Of a stretch of 5,775 nucleotides of DNA, positions 1-5,607 are shown piece by piece. The DNA is taken from contig CALYVJ010000136.1 of the NCBI GenBank assembly GCA_945494195.1, positions 1 to 5,775 of the forward strand, read 5' to 3'. Every line of letters begins with the position of its first letter. The first letter of the stretch is position 1. The notes under the pieces are model-generated. The model was not told the origin of the DNA. It ran no database searches and was given only the letters and a program-made list of their open reading frames with translations. A program made the translations under genes and the position numbers. Source of the stretch: an uncultured Selenomonas sp. GTDB lineage: Bacteria > Bacillota > Negativicutes > Selenomonadales > Selenomonadaceae.

Positions 1-12
1 GGATGTGTACGT

Positions 13-396
13 ATGAAAAAAAATCAGTTCCGTGATTGCTGGTATGCTGCTTATGCTATGTACCATATGCATTTCTCCAGTCTATGCCACCGATTATTAC
101 ATGGGGCAATATTCCAATGGCAACCATACTTGGCTAATGTCGGATAGCATAAAAATTGGAAACCATCAAAACTTTGAAGTCACGATAAAATCGGTTCGAA
201 ATAACGAAGTACGCAATTACATCCATTATGTTTTTCCGGCGGCGTGGGTCCTAATGGATACATCGAGACGTTCAGCAGTTCTGATGGCCGCAGTGGGGAA
301 ATAAATGCCAGCGGCCTCAACCAATGGTCACCCGTCGAACACAATATTTATAGCCACTACCAAACTGTATGGTCGGCACATATAACAGGACATTGA
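13..396 (+). pseudogene. Small exported protein of unknown function, broken by two compensating frameshifts
   Basis: I do not recognise the family. The ATG at 13 and the stop at 394-396 are in the same frame, but that frame hits TAG at 145-147. The protein-like sequence in the middle (about 24-234) lies one frame over. With one A fewer in the A8 run at 16-23, the start reads MKKISSVIAGMLLMLCTICI, then SPVYA and TDYY: a textbook signal peptide with a cleavage site after VYA. With one T more in the T5 run at 231-235, reading continues as FSGGVGPNGYIETF and on to the TGA at 394. The corrected product is about 127 residues, some 25 of them signal peptide, so the mature part would be about 100 residues, rich in Asn, Ser, Gly, Tyr and Trp. 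As it stands, only a 90-residue product from a GTG at 32 is open, with a wrong C-terminus. The gene is followed 32 bp later by another small exported protein. Explanations are a pseudogene, phase variation at the A8 run, or sequencing errors. Confidence 0.6.
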
Positions 397-411
397 CGAA
401 AATAATCCGCT

Positions 412-417
412 AAGGAG
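412..417 (+). promoter_or_regulatory. Shine-Dalgarno site of the second small exported gene
   Basis: AAGGAG lies 11 nt before the ATG at 429 and supports that start. The gap from the previous gene's stop is only 32 bp and shows no convincing promoter, so the two small genes are probably co-transcribed. Confidence 0.6.
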
Positions 418-428
418 CGTGGTACATT

Positions 429-725
429 ATGTTGCGAATACTGACATCTTGTTTTTTCGCCCTGCTGCTATTTATCCCTTGTTCAATAGGACAAGCCGAT
501 TCGCTATATCCGGAAACTCTCGGCAACGGCAATTGGTATCTTTGGGATATCAATCGTGACCATTCCTATGCCGATGGAGACCCATTCATCCCTCACACCG
601 CGGAAGTAGCTTTTGTCTCAGCCTGCAAGATGCGTTTTTACAACGATACCATGGGATACAGCCCTAGTCTTCAGCAATATCATCGTGTTATTGATGAAGA
701 TTTTTATCGCCGCTTGAACATCTGA
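429..725 (+). CDS. Small exported protein of unknown function
   Basis: This 98-residue protein is not recognised. Residues 1-23 form a clear signal peptide: MLR, a hydrophobic stretch (LTSCFFALLLFIPCSIG), then a probable cleavage site after GQA. A Cys at 18 inside the hydrophobic core does not make a convincing lipobox. The mature part is about 75 residues, polar and rich in Tyr, Asp and His (for example WYLWDINRDHSYADGDPF), with one Cys near residue 66 and no membrane segment. It is expected in the periplasm or outside the cell. The start is supported by AAGGAG 11 nt upstream. It follows another small exported gene by 32 bp and ends 7 bp before a strong terminator hairpin, so it is the last gene of its transcript. 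No function can be assigned. It could be a short member of the same broad class as its neighbour, but I see no clear alignment between the two. Confidence 0.6.
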   Translation: MLRILTSCFFALLLFIPCSIGQADSLYPETLGNGNWYLWDINRDHSYADGDPFIPHTAEVAFVSACKMRFYNDTMGYSPSLQQYHRVIDEDFYRRLNI

Positions 726-732
726 ATCCATC

Positions 733-775
733 AAAAAATCCTCGTTGGCTTCTGCTAAGCCAACGAGGATTTTTT
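733..775. terminator. Bidirectional intrinsic terminator between convergent transcripts
   Basis: A perfect 19-bp inverted repeat (733-751 with 757-775) has a 5-nt loop, CTGCT. The left arm begins with six A and the right arm ends with six T, so either strand's RNA would form a GC-containing stem followed by U residues. It lies 7 bp after the + strand small gene and 18 bp after the stop of nirJ2 on the minus strand. It should end both transcripts. Confidence 0.92.
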
Positions 776-793
776 CGCAATCATTATATTTTC

Positions 794-1795
794 TTATTTC
801 TCCCCACGACGGCCGTGATAGAGGCACCATGGTTCTTCGGACATATAGTCACCCTCGTGGTAATAGGCAGCACGGGCGCGGCAGCCGCCACAGGCACCTT
901 TGTAGTTGCAGGTACCACAGCCACCACTATAGTCCAAGGTTCTGAGTTTCTTCAGAACTTCACTGTTTTCCCAGATTTCATCAAAAGGAGTTTCGTGGAC
1001 GTCACCGAGTTCCATAGTAAGGTAGGCGCAGGGCTGTACCTTGCCCCGCGGACTGATGATGCAGTAGGACAGGCCTGCCAGACAGCCGCGATGAAAACGG
1101 CTCTTATAGCCCAGCTGGTCGGCAATGCGCAAGAACTGCGGCGCACAAGTCGGCTTGAGTTCGATGTCGACTTCCTGCTGCTTTTTCATAATGCGCGTAA
1201 GCACATTTTCATATTGCTCAGCCCGCAGGGATTCTTCCTCGATAGTCTTGGCTCTGCCCGTAGGCACGAGGAAGAAGAAATGCACGGCTTTCGCCCCAAG
1301 TTCCACGGCAAAATCCACCATGTCTTCCACTTCTGCCTGATTCCAATCCATAATGGTCATATGGATCTGGAAAGGGATTCCCGCCTCACGACAGTTCTTC
1401 ATGCCGACCACGGCACCGTCCCAGCCGCCAGGGAAATTGCGGAATTTATCGTGCTTCGCTTTATCCAGCGAGTCGAGGGAAATCCCCATGCCTTTCGCCC
1501 CCGCCGCTTTGAGTTTTCCCGCCACCTCCGGCGTAATCAGCGTACCGTTGGTACCAAATACCGGAATCAAATGCAAATCCGCAGCATATTTTACCAATTC
1601 GAAGATATCAGGACGCGTCAGCGGCTCACCGCCCGAGAAAATCATGATTTTAAAGCCAGCCTTGGCAATCTCACGCAAAAGTTTCTTGGCCTCTTCCGTA
1701 TTCAGTTCTTCCTCAGCCTTGCAGCCCGCATCGCGATAACAATGAGCGCAATACATATTGCAGGCATTGGTCGTATTCCAGGATATGATTTTCAT
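794..1795 (-). CDS. nirJ2: Radical SAM/SPASM protein, NirJ2/AhbD-like (putative heme or heme d1 synthesis)
   Basis: A 333-residue cytoplasmic radical SAM enzyme. The radical SAM cluster motif CNMYCAHC (Cys12, Cys16, Cys19) and the SAM-binding GGEP (55-58) are intact. The C-terminal half is a Cys-rich SPASM-type region that should hold a second 4Fe-4S cluster: Cys217 (TCAPQF), Cys238 (RGCLAG), Cys245, Cys256 (GKVQPCAYL), Cys293, Cys296, Cys302, Cys305 and Cys324. The TCAPQF, GCLAG and CGGCRARA blocks resemble AhbD, the SAM-dependent heme synthase that turns Fe-coproporphyrin III into heme by oxidative decarboxylation of two propionates, and its relative NirJ2. The start is firm: GGAGGG lies 8 nt upstream inside the end of nirJ1, and the two genes are 1 bp apart, so translation is probably coupled. 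It is the last gene of the tetR-nirJ1-nirJ2 operon. The family call is sure; the exact substrate (heme, heme d1 or another tetrapyrrole) is inferred. Confidence 0.88.
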   Translation of the reverse strand: MKIISWNTTNACNMYCAHCYRDAGCKAEEELNTEEAKKLLREIAKAGFKIMIFSGGEPLTRPDIFELVKYAADLHLIPVFGTNGTLITPEVAGKLKAAGAKGMGISLDSLDKAKHDKFRNFPGGWDGAVVGMKNCREAGIPFQIHMTIMDWNQAEVEDMVDFAVELGAKAVHFFFLVPTGRAKTIEEESLRAEQYENVLTRIMKKQQEVDIELKPTCAPQFLRIADQLGYKSRFHRGCLAGLSYCIISPRGKVQPCAYLTMELGDVHETPFDEIWENSEVLKKLRTLDYSGGCGTCNYKGACGGCRARAAYYHEGDYMSEEPWCLYHGRRGEK

Positions 1796-1796
1796 C

Positions 1797-2984
1797 TTAT
1801 TTGCCCTCCGTCAAACCAATTTCTTCATCGGTCAGATAGCAGGAGGGATCCGATTCCCAGAAATCGCCCGTGACCGCTTCGGCCCGGGTGCGGAAGTTGC
1901 CATTGCAGTTGTCAAGCCATTTGCATTTCGCACAACGCCCCTTGAGCAGTGGCTTGCGGTCTTTGAGCCCTGCCATAATCGGGTTGGATACATCCGACCA
2001 GATGTCGCCGAATTTGCGTTCCCGCACATTGCCAAAGGTATGATGCTGGGTGAACTGGTCCGGATGGACATAGCCTAGCGGATCGACTTCACCAAAGGCG
2101 ATGCCCGAGCGGTTGCCACCATTCATAGCAATGTATTTCTTGATTTGCGCCGCCGTCTCATCTTCACCAGCCGCCAAAGCCTTGAGATACATATAGACGC
2201 CGTCACAGTGATTATCCACCGTCAGGATTTCTTTTTCCAAGCCGCGGTCCTCAAAATCTTTCGTGCGTCGAATGATGATATCCATAGCACGACGGGATTC
2301 CTCCGGGGTAACATCCTGATCCACCATATGCTCACCACGTCCCGAATACACCAGATGGTAGAAGCAGACGCGATTGATGTTCTCGCGCTCGATAAAATCG
2401 AAGATATTGTCGAGTTCCTGGATATTGTGATGATTGATCGTGAAACGAAGGCCAACCCGCTGTCCTACGGCGACACAATTTTTGATGCCTGCCATCGCCT
2501 TTTCATAGGCTCCTTCGACACCGCGGAATTTATCATTAACATCTTTCAAACCATCCAAGGAGATGCCGACATAGCCCACGCCAATATCTTTGATTTGCTG
2601 GGCCACTTCCCGCGTAATCAAAGTACCATTGGTCGAAAGGGTCGGACGGACCCCCTTTTTCTGGGCGTACTCTGCCAGTTCGAAAAAGTCTGGACGAATC
2701 AGTGGCTCACCACCCGAGAACAGCAAAACCGGAACCTTGAAGTCCGCCAAATCATCAATGAACTTCTTGGCTTCCTCAGTCATCAGCTCATTTTGGTATT
2801 TTGAGGCATCGGAGCCCATATAGCAATGCATGCATTTAAGGTTACAAGTCTTGGTGGAGTTCCAGACTACCACCGGGCCCATGCCCTCAGCCGCACCATT
2901 GCGCATCGAATGCGCATTCTTGGTATAGCGCAGATTATCCCCAAAATACTCCCGCGCAAACAACAGTTTCGTTACACTAATCAT
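1797..2984 (-). CDS. nirJ1: Radical SAM/SPASM protein, NirJ1/AhbC-like (putative heme or heme d1 synthesis)
   Basis: A 395-residue cytoplasmic radical SAM enzyme. Residues 1-35 form the N-terminal extension typical of NirJ1 proteins (MISVTKLLFA, later GMGPVVVWN). The cluster motif CNLKCMHC (Cys47, Cys51, Cys54) and GGEP (91-94) are intact. The C-terminal SPASM-like region has Cys351, Cys354, Cys360 and Cys382 in the pattern CAKCKWLDNC...CYL. At the place where many SPASM proteins have a Cys after a GxVxP motif, this one reads GYVHPDQF (304-311). NirJ1 is related to AhbC, which removes acetate side chains from 12,18-didecarboxysiroheme to give Fe-coproporphyrin III, and to NirJ of heme d1 synthesis. 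The ATG is preceded by AGGAG at 11 nt (2996-3000) and an AGAAGG that is very close. It sits 40 bp after tetR and 1 bp before nirJ2. The siroheme decarboxylase genes (ahbA/ahbB) that would complete the route are not in this window. The family is sure; the exact reaction is inferred. Confidence 0.88.
   Translation of the reverse strand: MISVTKLLFAREYFGDNLRYTKNAHSMRNGAAEGMGPVVVWNSTKTCNLKCMHCYMGSDASKYQNELMTEEAKKFIDDLADFKVPVLLFSGGEPLIRPDFFELAEYAQKKGVRPTLSTNGTLITREVAQQIKDIGVGYVGISLDGLKDVNDKFRGVEGAYEKAMAGIKNCVAVGQRVGLRFTINHHNIQELDNIFDFIERENINRVCFYHLVYSGRGEHMVDQDVTPEESRRAMDIIIRRTKDFEDRGLEKEILTVDNHCDGVYMYLKALAAGEDETAAQIKKYIAMNGGNRSGIAFGEVDPLGYVHPDQFTQHHTFGNVRERKFGDIWSDVSNPIMAGLKDRKPLLKGRCAKCKWLDNCNGNFRTRAEAVTGDFWESDPSCYLTDEEIGLTEGK
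1804..1809 (-). promoter_or_regulatory. Shine-Dalgarno site of nirJ2, inside the nirJ1 coding end
   Basis: Read on the minus strand this is GGAGGG, 8 nt before the nirJ2 ATG. It overlaps the last codons of nirJ1, as expected for translationally coupled genes with a 1-bp gap, and it fixes the nirJ2 start. Confidence 0.7.
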
Positions 2985-3024
2985 TACCTTCTACACTCCT
3001 AAAACATCTAAACACACAATCCAA

Positions 3025-3630
3025 TTATTTTCTTACCCGAATGCCATCAAGAATCAGCCGCGTTTTCATTTCAACATTTTCTTGGAACGAAATCGCCAAT
3101 TTGCTAAGAGCTGCCGCCTGATAAATGGAATGGAACATCTCCGCAATGAGCTCTGGCGGTACGTCTTGGCGAATCTCGCCCCGTTCCTGTCCTTCCCGCA
3201 GGATGCGCTCGTAAAGCCCTTTAAAGCCCGGTGATGCTACCTTGGGCTGTTTGTCACTGCCCTCGGGAAGCCCCGAGTGCTCTGCTGCCGATATGAACAA
3301 AGGCAATACATAGCGGTTCTTGTCCAAAAAGCACGCCGTAATGCGGCAACCAGCCTCTAAGAGCTCATCTGCCGGACGATTTGCTGCTTTGAGCTCTCGC
3401 AGCGCCTCTGCTACCTCCGTTACCATCTGCTGTATCAGCTGCACGAGTATCTCTTCCTTGGACTGAAAATAATTGTAAAAGGTTCCAATTCCAAGATCTG
3501 CCGCATTCATGATATCTGCCACCGAGGTTTCCTTGAACCCCTTTTGGCTGAACTGCTCTACTGCTGCATCGAGGATTGCCTTGCGGGATTGCATTTTTTT
3601 GCGTTCTCGGCGCCCCATTTTCTCCTCCAT
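3025..3630 (-). CDS. TetR/AcrR-family transcriptional regulator
   Basis: A 201-residue DNA-binding regulator of usual TetR length. Residues about 14-60 are the TetR N-terminal helix-turn-helix domain: RKAILDAAVEQFSQKGF, then TSVADIMNAADLGIGTFYNYF, with the hallmark GTFYNYFQSKEEIL. Residues about 75-200 form the all-helical ligand-binding and dimer domain, with Cys95 and Cys100; its ligand cannot be told. It is the first gene of an operon with nirJ1 and nirJ2 (40 bp, then 1 bp), so it probably regulates itself and the two radical SAM genes, perhaps in response to a tetrapyrrole or redox signal; that last part is only inference. Two starts are possible. The ATG at 3630 has AGGAG 8 nt upstream (3639-3643). 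A second ATG at 3618, giving a protein four residues shorter and starting MGRRERKK, has GGAGG 5 nt upstream. I keep the longer form. The DNA-binding domain is the same either way. Confidence 0.92.
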   Translation of the reverse strand: MEEKMGRRERKKMQSRKAILDAAVEQFSQKGFKETSVADIMNAADLGIGTFYNYFQSKEEILVQLIQQMVTEVAEALRELKAANRPADELLEAGCRITACFLDKNRYVLPLFISAAEHSGLPEGSDKQPKVASPGFKGLYERILREGQERGEIRQDVPPELIAEMFHSIYQAAALSKLAISFQENVEMKTRLILDGIRVRK

Positions 3631-3695
3631 CTCACTCGCTCCTATCCTAAGGCATTTCGTATTGATATATCGTCTGATTTATCTTTTCCTATTCT

Positions 3696-3724
3696 ATTAT
3701 ATCGAAAAATTATCTTAGTGAAAA
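3696..3724 (-). promoter_or_regulatory. Probable sigma70-type promoter of the tetR-nirJ1-nirJ2 operon
   Basis: Read on the minus strand there is a perfect TATAAT (3696-3701) and, 17 bp upstream, TTTTCA (3719-3724), which matches TTGACA at 4 of 6 positions. The region is AT-rich. The transcript would begin near 3689 and leave a leader of about 60 nt before the tetR ATG. An 8-bp palindrome, GATATATC (3664-3671), lies in this leader and could be part of an operator, but there is nothing more to support that. Confidence 0.55.
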
Positions 3725-3789
3725 GACAAAAATGAACTATATTCATATTTCGTGAAATTCTAACCAAAATCCTTCTTCCCGATATAAGG

Positions 3790-3822
3790 AAACCGGATTC
3801 ATCCTGACGATGAATCCGGTTT
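3790..3822. terminator. Hairpin terminator after the galactanase gene
   Basis: A perfect 14-bp inverted repeat (3790-3803 with 3809-3822) has a 5-nt loop. On the minus strand the stem ends in GGTTT and runs into CCTTATAT, so the U tract is modest. It lies 32 bp after the final stop of the galactanase reading frame and before the tetR promoter, so it most likely ends the porin-galactanase transcript. In the + direction the stem is followed by GACTTGTCATTTTT, which is also a weak T tract. Confidence 0.7.
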
Positions 3823-3854
3823 GACTTGTCATTTTTGACCGATCCATGGGCCTG

Positions 3855-4271
3855 TCAATCCTGACGATAGAATTTAAAGATGTCCGCAGTTTTCTTTTCA
3901 CCATTGTCGCCAATGACAAAGAGCTTGAACTTCGAGCCATCTTCAAGGCCCTGGGAGCTGACCTGAACCGTGTATTTGCCATCGGTAAGTCCCGTGACCT
4001 CCTGGCTTATGGTGAAGTGATAGGCACCACCGCCCCAATAATGCATGGAACCTTCGCCTTTGGCATCCCCTTTGCCGCTGGTAGGCGTAACGGTCCATTT
4101 GTCGCCTTCAACGGTTCAGCCGCTAAGCGACATAGTCTCAAAGTCGCCATTCTTCAGCAGGTTTGCCTTCGGTTTAATCTCCACATCACATTCCACCGGC
4201 TGATTGATAGCAGGAATACGGCCCGTAACGGTATAGTCGCCCTCCTGGGCAAAGACCGGTTTTGCCTCATC
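3855..4271 (-). pseudogene. Disconnected C-terminal part of the galactanase: end of an Ig-like domain plus a CBM61-like module
   Basis: After the TAG at 4272-4274 the same frame keeps coding protein-like sequence for 138 codons, up to TGA at 3855-3857, with one further stop, TGA at 4116-4118. The first piece (DEAKPVFAQEGDYTVTGRIP) is the end of a bacterial Ig-like domain. Next, NLLKNGDFETMSLSG-stop-TVEGDKW looks like the start of a CBM61-type galactan-binding module, followed by MHYWGGGAYHFTISQEVTGL and SSQGLEDGSKFKLFVIGDNG. Each internal stop sits where related proteins usually have Trp: LPIA-W-D for the TAG and LSG-W-TVEG for the TGA. Both differ from TGG by one G-to-A change. Ordinary TGG codons also occur in this piece, so TGA is not simply read as Trp. 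The module ends soon after FKLFVIGDNGEKKTADIFKF, lacking its usual last strands. It is probably not translated, unless by readthrough, or else the stops are sequence errors. Confidence 0.7.
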
Positions 4272-5588
4272 CTACGCAATCGGCAAAGTTTCCATATGAT
4301 CATCGGAGAACGTTACCAGCACCTGTTCTGGCAACGAAACCGGAATGCCCGTACTGCCTTCCACATCGAGATAGTCCACATCGCTTACTTTGATGGGCTT
4401 CGTGGGCTGGCTGCTGTCCGAAACATCACGGTAGACATTCCAGGATTCCAGGGCCTTGCCATTTTTGTCGAACATCGAGAGATTCTCCCATTTGTTCCCT
4501 GCACCGGCCTTCCAGCCTGCTCCCGGCACGGCATACCAGTCCGGCTCCCAGTAGAACATGCCCAGGCTGCGGCCATTGAGCACCTTTGCCAAATCATTCA
4601 TAACGCCGCGGAGCCCCGAAGCCTGTCCCTGAACCGTAGCCGCAAAGTTGGAACGGCGCTCCTCGGCTTTCCCGTAGTGGTTCTTTTCCATATCGTAGTT
4701 ATCCGTAGTGAAACCATAAGCGGTCTCAGCCACTACTACGTCCTTGCCATAACGCGTGGCCATGTCATCAAGATTCTTCTGAAGTGCCGCGAGTGAACCA
4801 TGCCAGAACGGGTAATAGGAAAAACCGATAACGTCAAAATCATTGACGCCATTATCCTTTACCAGGCGGTCGAAGAACTTGCGATACATCCCATTATCTG
4901 CACCATCCGGCAGATGGATCATCAGCTTAATCGAAGGATCGATGTCGCGAACCGCCTTGAGGCCGCTGGACATGAGCTCCGCAAAAGCCTTGCCATTGTC
5001 ATTGCCCGGCAGCTTGCCAATCGGCCACATCATGCCGTTGTTGATTTCGTTACCAATCTGGATCATATCCGGCATAGCACCCTGGCTCTGGAAATTCCTC
5101 ACGACTTTCTGGGTGTACTCGTAGACATGCTTGACCAGCTGGTCCTTATTGTCCTTCTTCCAGGCATAGGGTGTATATTGCCGCAAAGGGTCTGCCCAGC
5201 CGTCACTATAATGGAAATCCACCAGCACTTTAAGTCCCAGTGCCTTGACGCGCTTCGCGAGTTCTACGGCTCTCACCTCATCGGTGTTGCCGCCACCGCC
5301 CAAAACACCATGTTTCGGGTCATTCCAAATGCGCACGCGAATCCAGTTGACCCCATGATTCTTCATGATCTGGAGTTCATCCATCTCCTGGCCGTCGGTA
5401 TCGTAGAATTTTGTCCCTAAGGCTTCCCTCTCCGGCAGCATGGATACATCGGCACCTTTGATAAAATCCTCACGCAAGCCCGGAATCGGATTGACCTGCA
5501 CGGCAGCCTCCGACGCAGAAAGGCCAAAACAAAACGTGCCAGCAACCAACGCCGAAAGCATCAGCGATTTCAACATCTCTTTTTTCAT
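4272..5588 (-). CDS. ganB: Secreted GH53 endo-beta-1,4-galactanase, cut short in its C-terminal Ig-like domain
   Basis: A 438-residue enzyme that would hydrolyse internal beta-1,4-galactosidic bonds of (arabino)galactan, a pectin side chain (EC 3.2.1.89). Residues 1-29 are a signal peptide (MKKEMLKSLMLSALVAG..., cleavage near SEAA), so it acts in the periplasm or outside the cell. Residues about 41-385 are the GH53 TIM barrel: FIKGADVSML, then NWIRVRIWNDP, then VLVDFHYSDGWADP. The acid/base is probably Glu181 in IQIGNEINNG and the nucleophile Glu288 in VVVAETAYGF; FYWEPDWYAVPGAGW lies near the end of the barrel. The catalytic domain therefore looks complete. Residues about 400-438 begin an Ig-like domain that stops at LPIA, where Trp is expected next. 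The ATG has GAGG 7 nt upstream. It follows the porin stop by only 19 bp, so the two are probably one operon. The product could well still be active but without its galactan-binding module. Confidence 0.93.
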   Translation of the reverse strand: MKKEMLKSLMLSALVAGTFCFGLSASEAAVQVNPIPGLREDFIKGADVSMLPEREALGTKFYDTDGQEMDELQIMKNHGVNWIRVRIWNDPKHGVLGGGGNTDEVRAVELAKRVKALGLKVLVDFHYSDGWADPLRQYTPYAWKKDNKDQLVKHVYEYTQKVVRNFQSQGAMPDMIQIGNEINNGMMWPIGKLPGNDNGKAFAELMSSGLKAVRDIDPSIKLMIHLPDGADNGMYRKFFDRLVKDNGVNDFDVIGFSYYPFWHGSLAALQKNLDDMATRYGKDVVVAETAYGFTTDNYDMEKNHYGKAEERRSNFAATVQGQASGLRGVMNDLAKVLNGRSLGMFYWEPDWYAVPGAGWKAGAGNKWENLSMFDKNGKALESWNVYRDVSDSSQPTKPIKVSDVDYLDVEGSTGIPVSLPEQVLVTFSDDHMETLPIA

Positions 5589-5595
5589 TTTCCTA

Positions 5596-5599
5596 CCTC
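5596..5599 (-). promoter_or_regulatory. Shine-Dalgarno site of the galactanase gene
   Basis: The 19-bp gap between the porin stop and the galactanase ATG reads GAGGTAGGAAA on the minus strand, putting GAGG 7 nt before the start. The gap is too short for a separate promoter, which supports co-transcription from upstream of the porin. Confidence 0.55.
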
Positions 5600-5607
5600 A
5601 CCAAACA

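Noticed and set aside
815..1873. Long + strand open frame of 352 codons
   Set aside because: It lies antisense to nirJ2, whose frame holds intact radical SAM and SPASM motifs. The + strand product has no recognisable domain, and its openness follows from the codon use of the true gene.
3664..3704. Operator made of TATATCG repeats at 3666-3672 and 3698-3704 near the tetR promoter
   Set aside because: They are 7-bp direct repeats in AT-rich DNA, and one overlaps the -10 box. TetR operators are normally longer inverted repeats. Only the 8-bp palindrome GATATATC is mentioned, as a weak hint.
3743..3982. Small minus-strand gene of 79 codons between the galactanase and tetR
   Set aside because: It overlaps the CBM61-like remnant in another frame, runs straight through the terminator hairpin, is rich in Arg and Ser like a shadow frame, and lacks a good ribosome-binding site.
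3855..4283. TGA and TAG both reassigned to Trp (altered genetic code)
   Set aside because: TGG codons are used for Trp throughout, and TGA ends other genes here, including the porin and the second small exported gene. Two stops in one gene do not support recoding, and no recoding structure was seen.
3846..4796. Long + strand open frame of 316 codons
   Set aside because: It is antisense to the galactanase and its C-terminal remnant, where the minus-strand sequence gives clear GH53, Ig-like and CBM61-like features. It has no convincing start site or domain.
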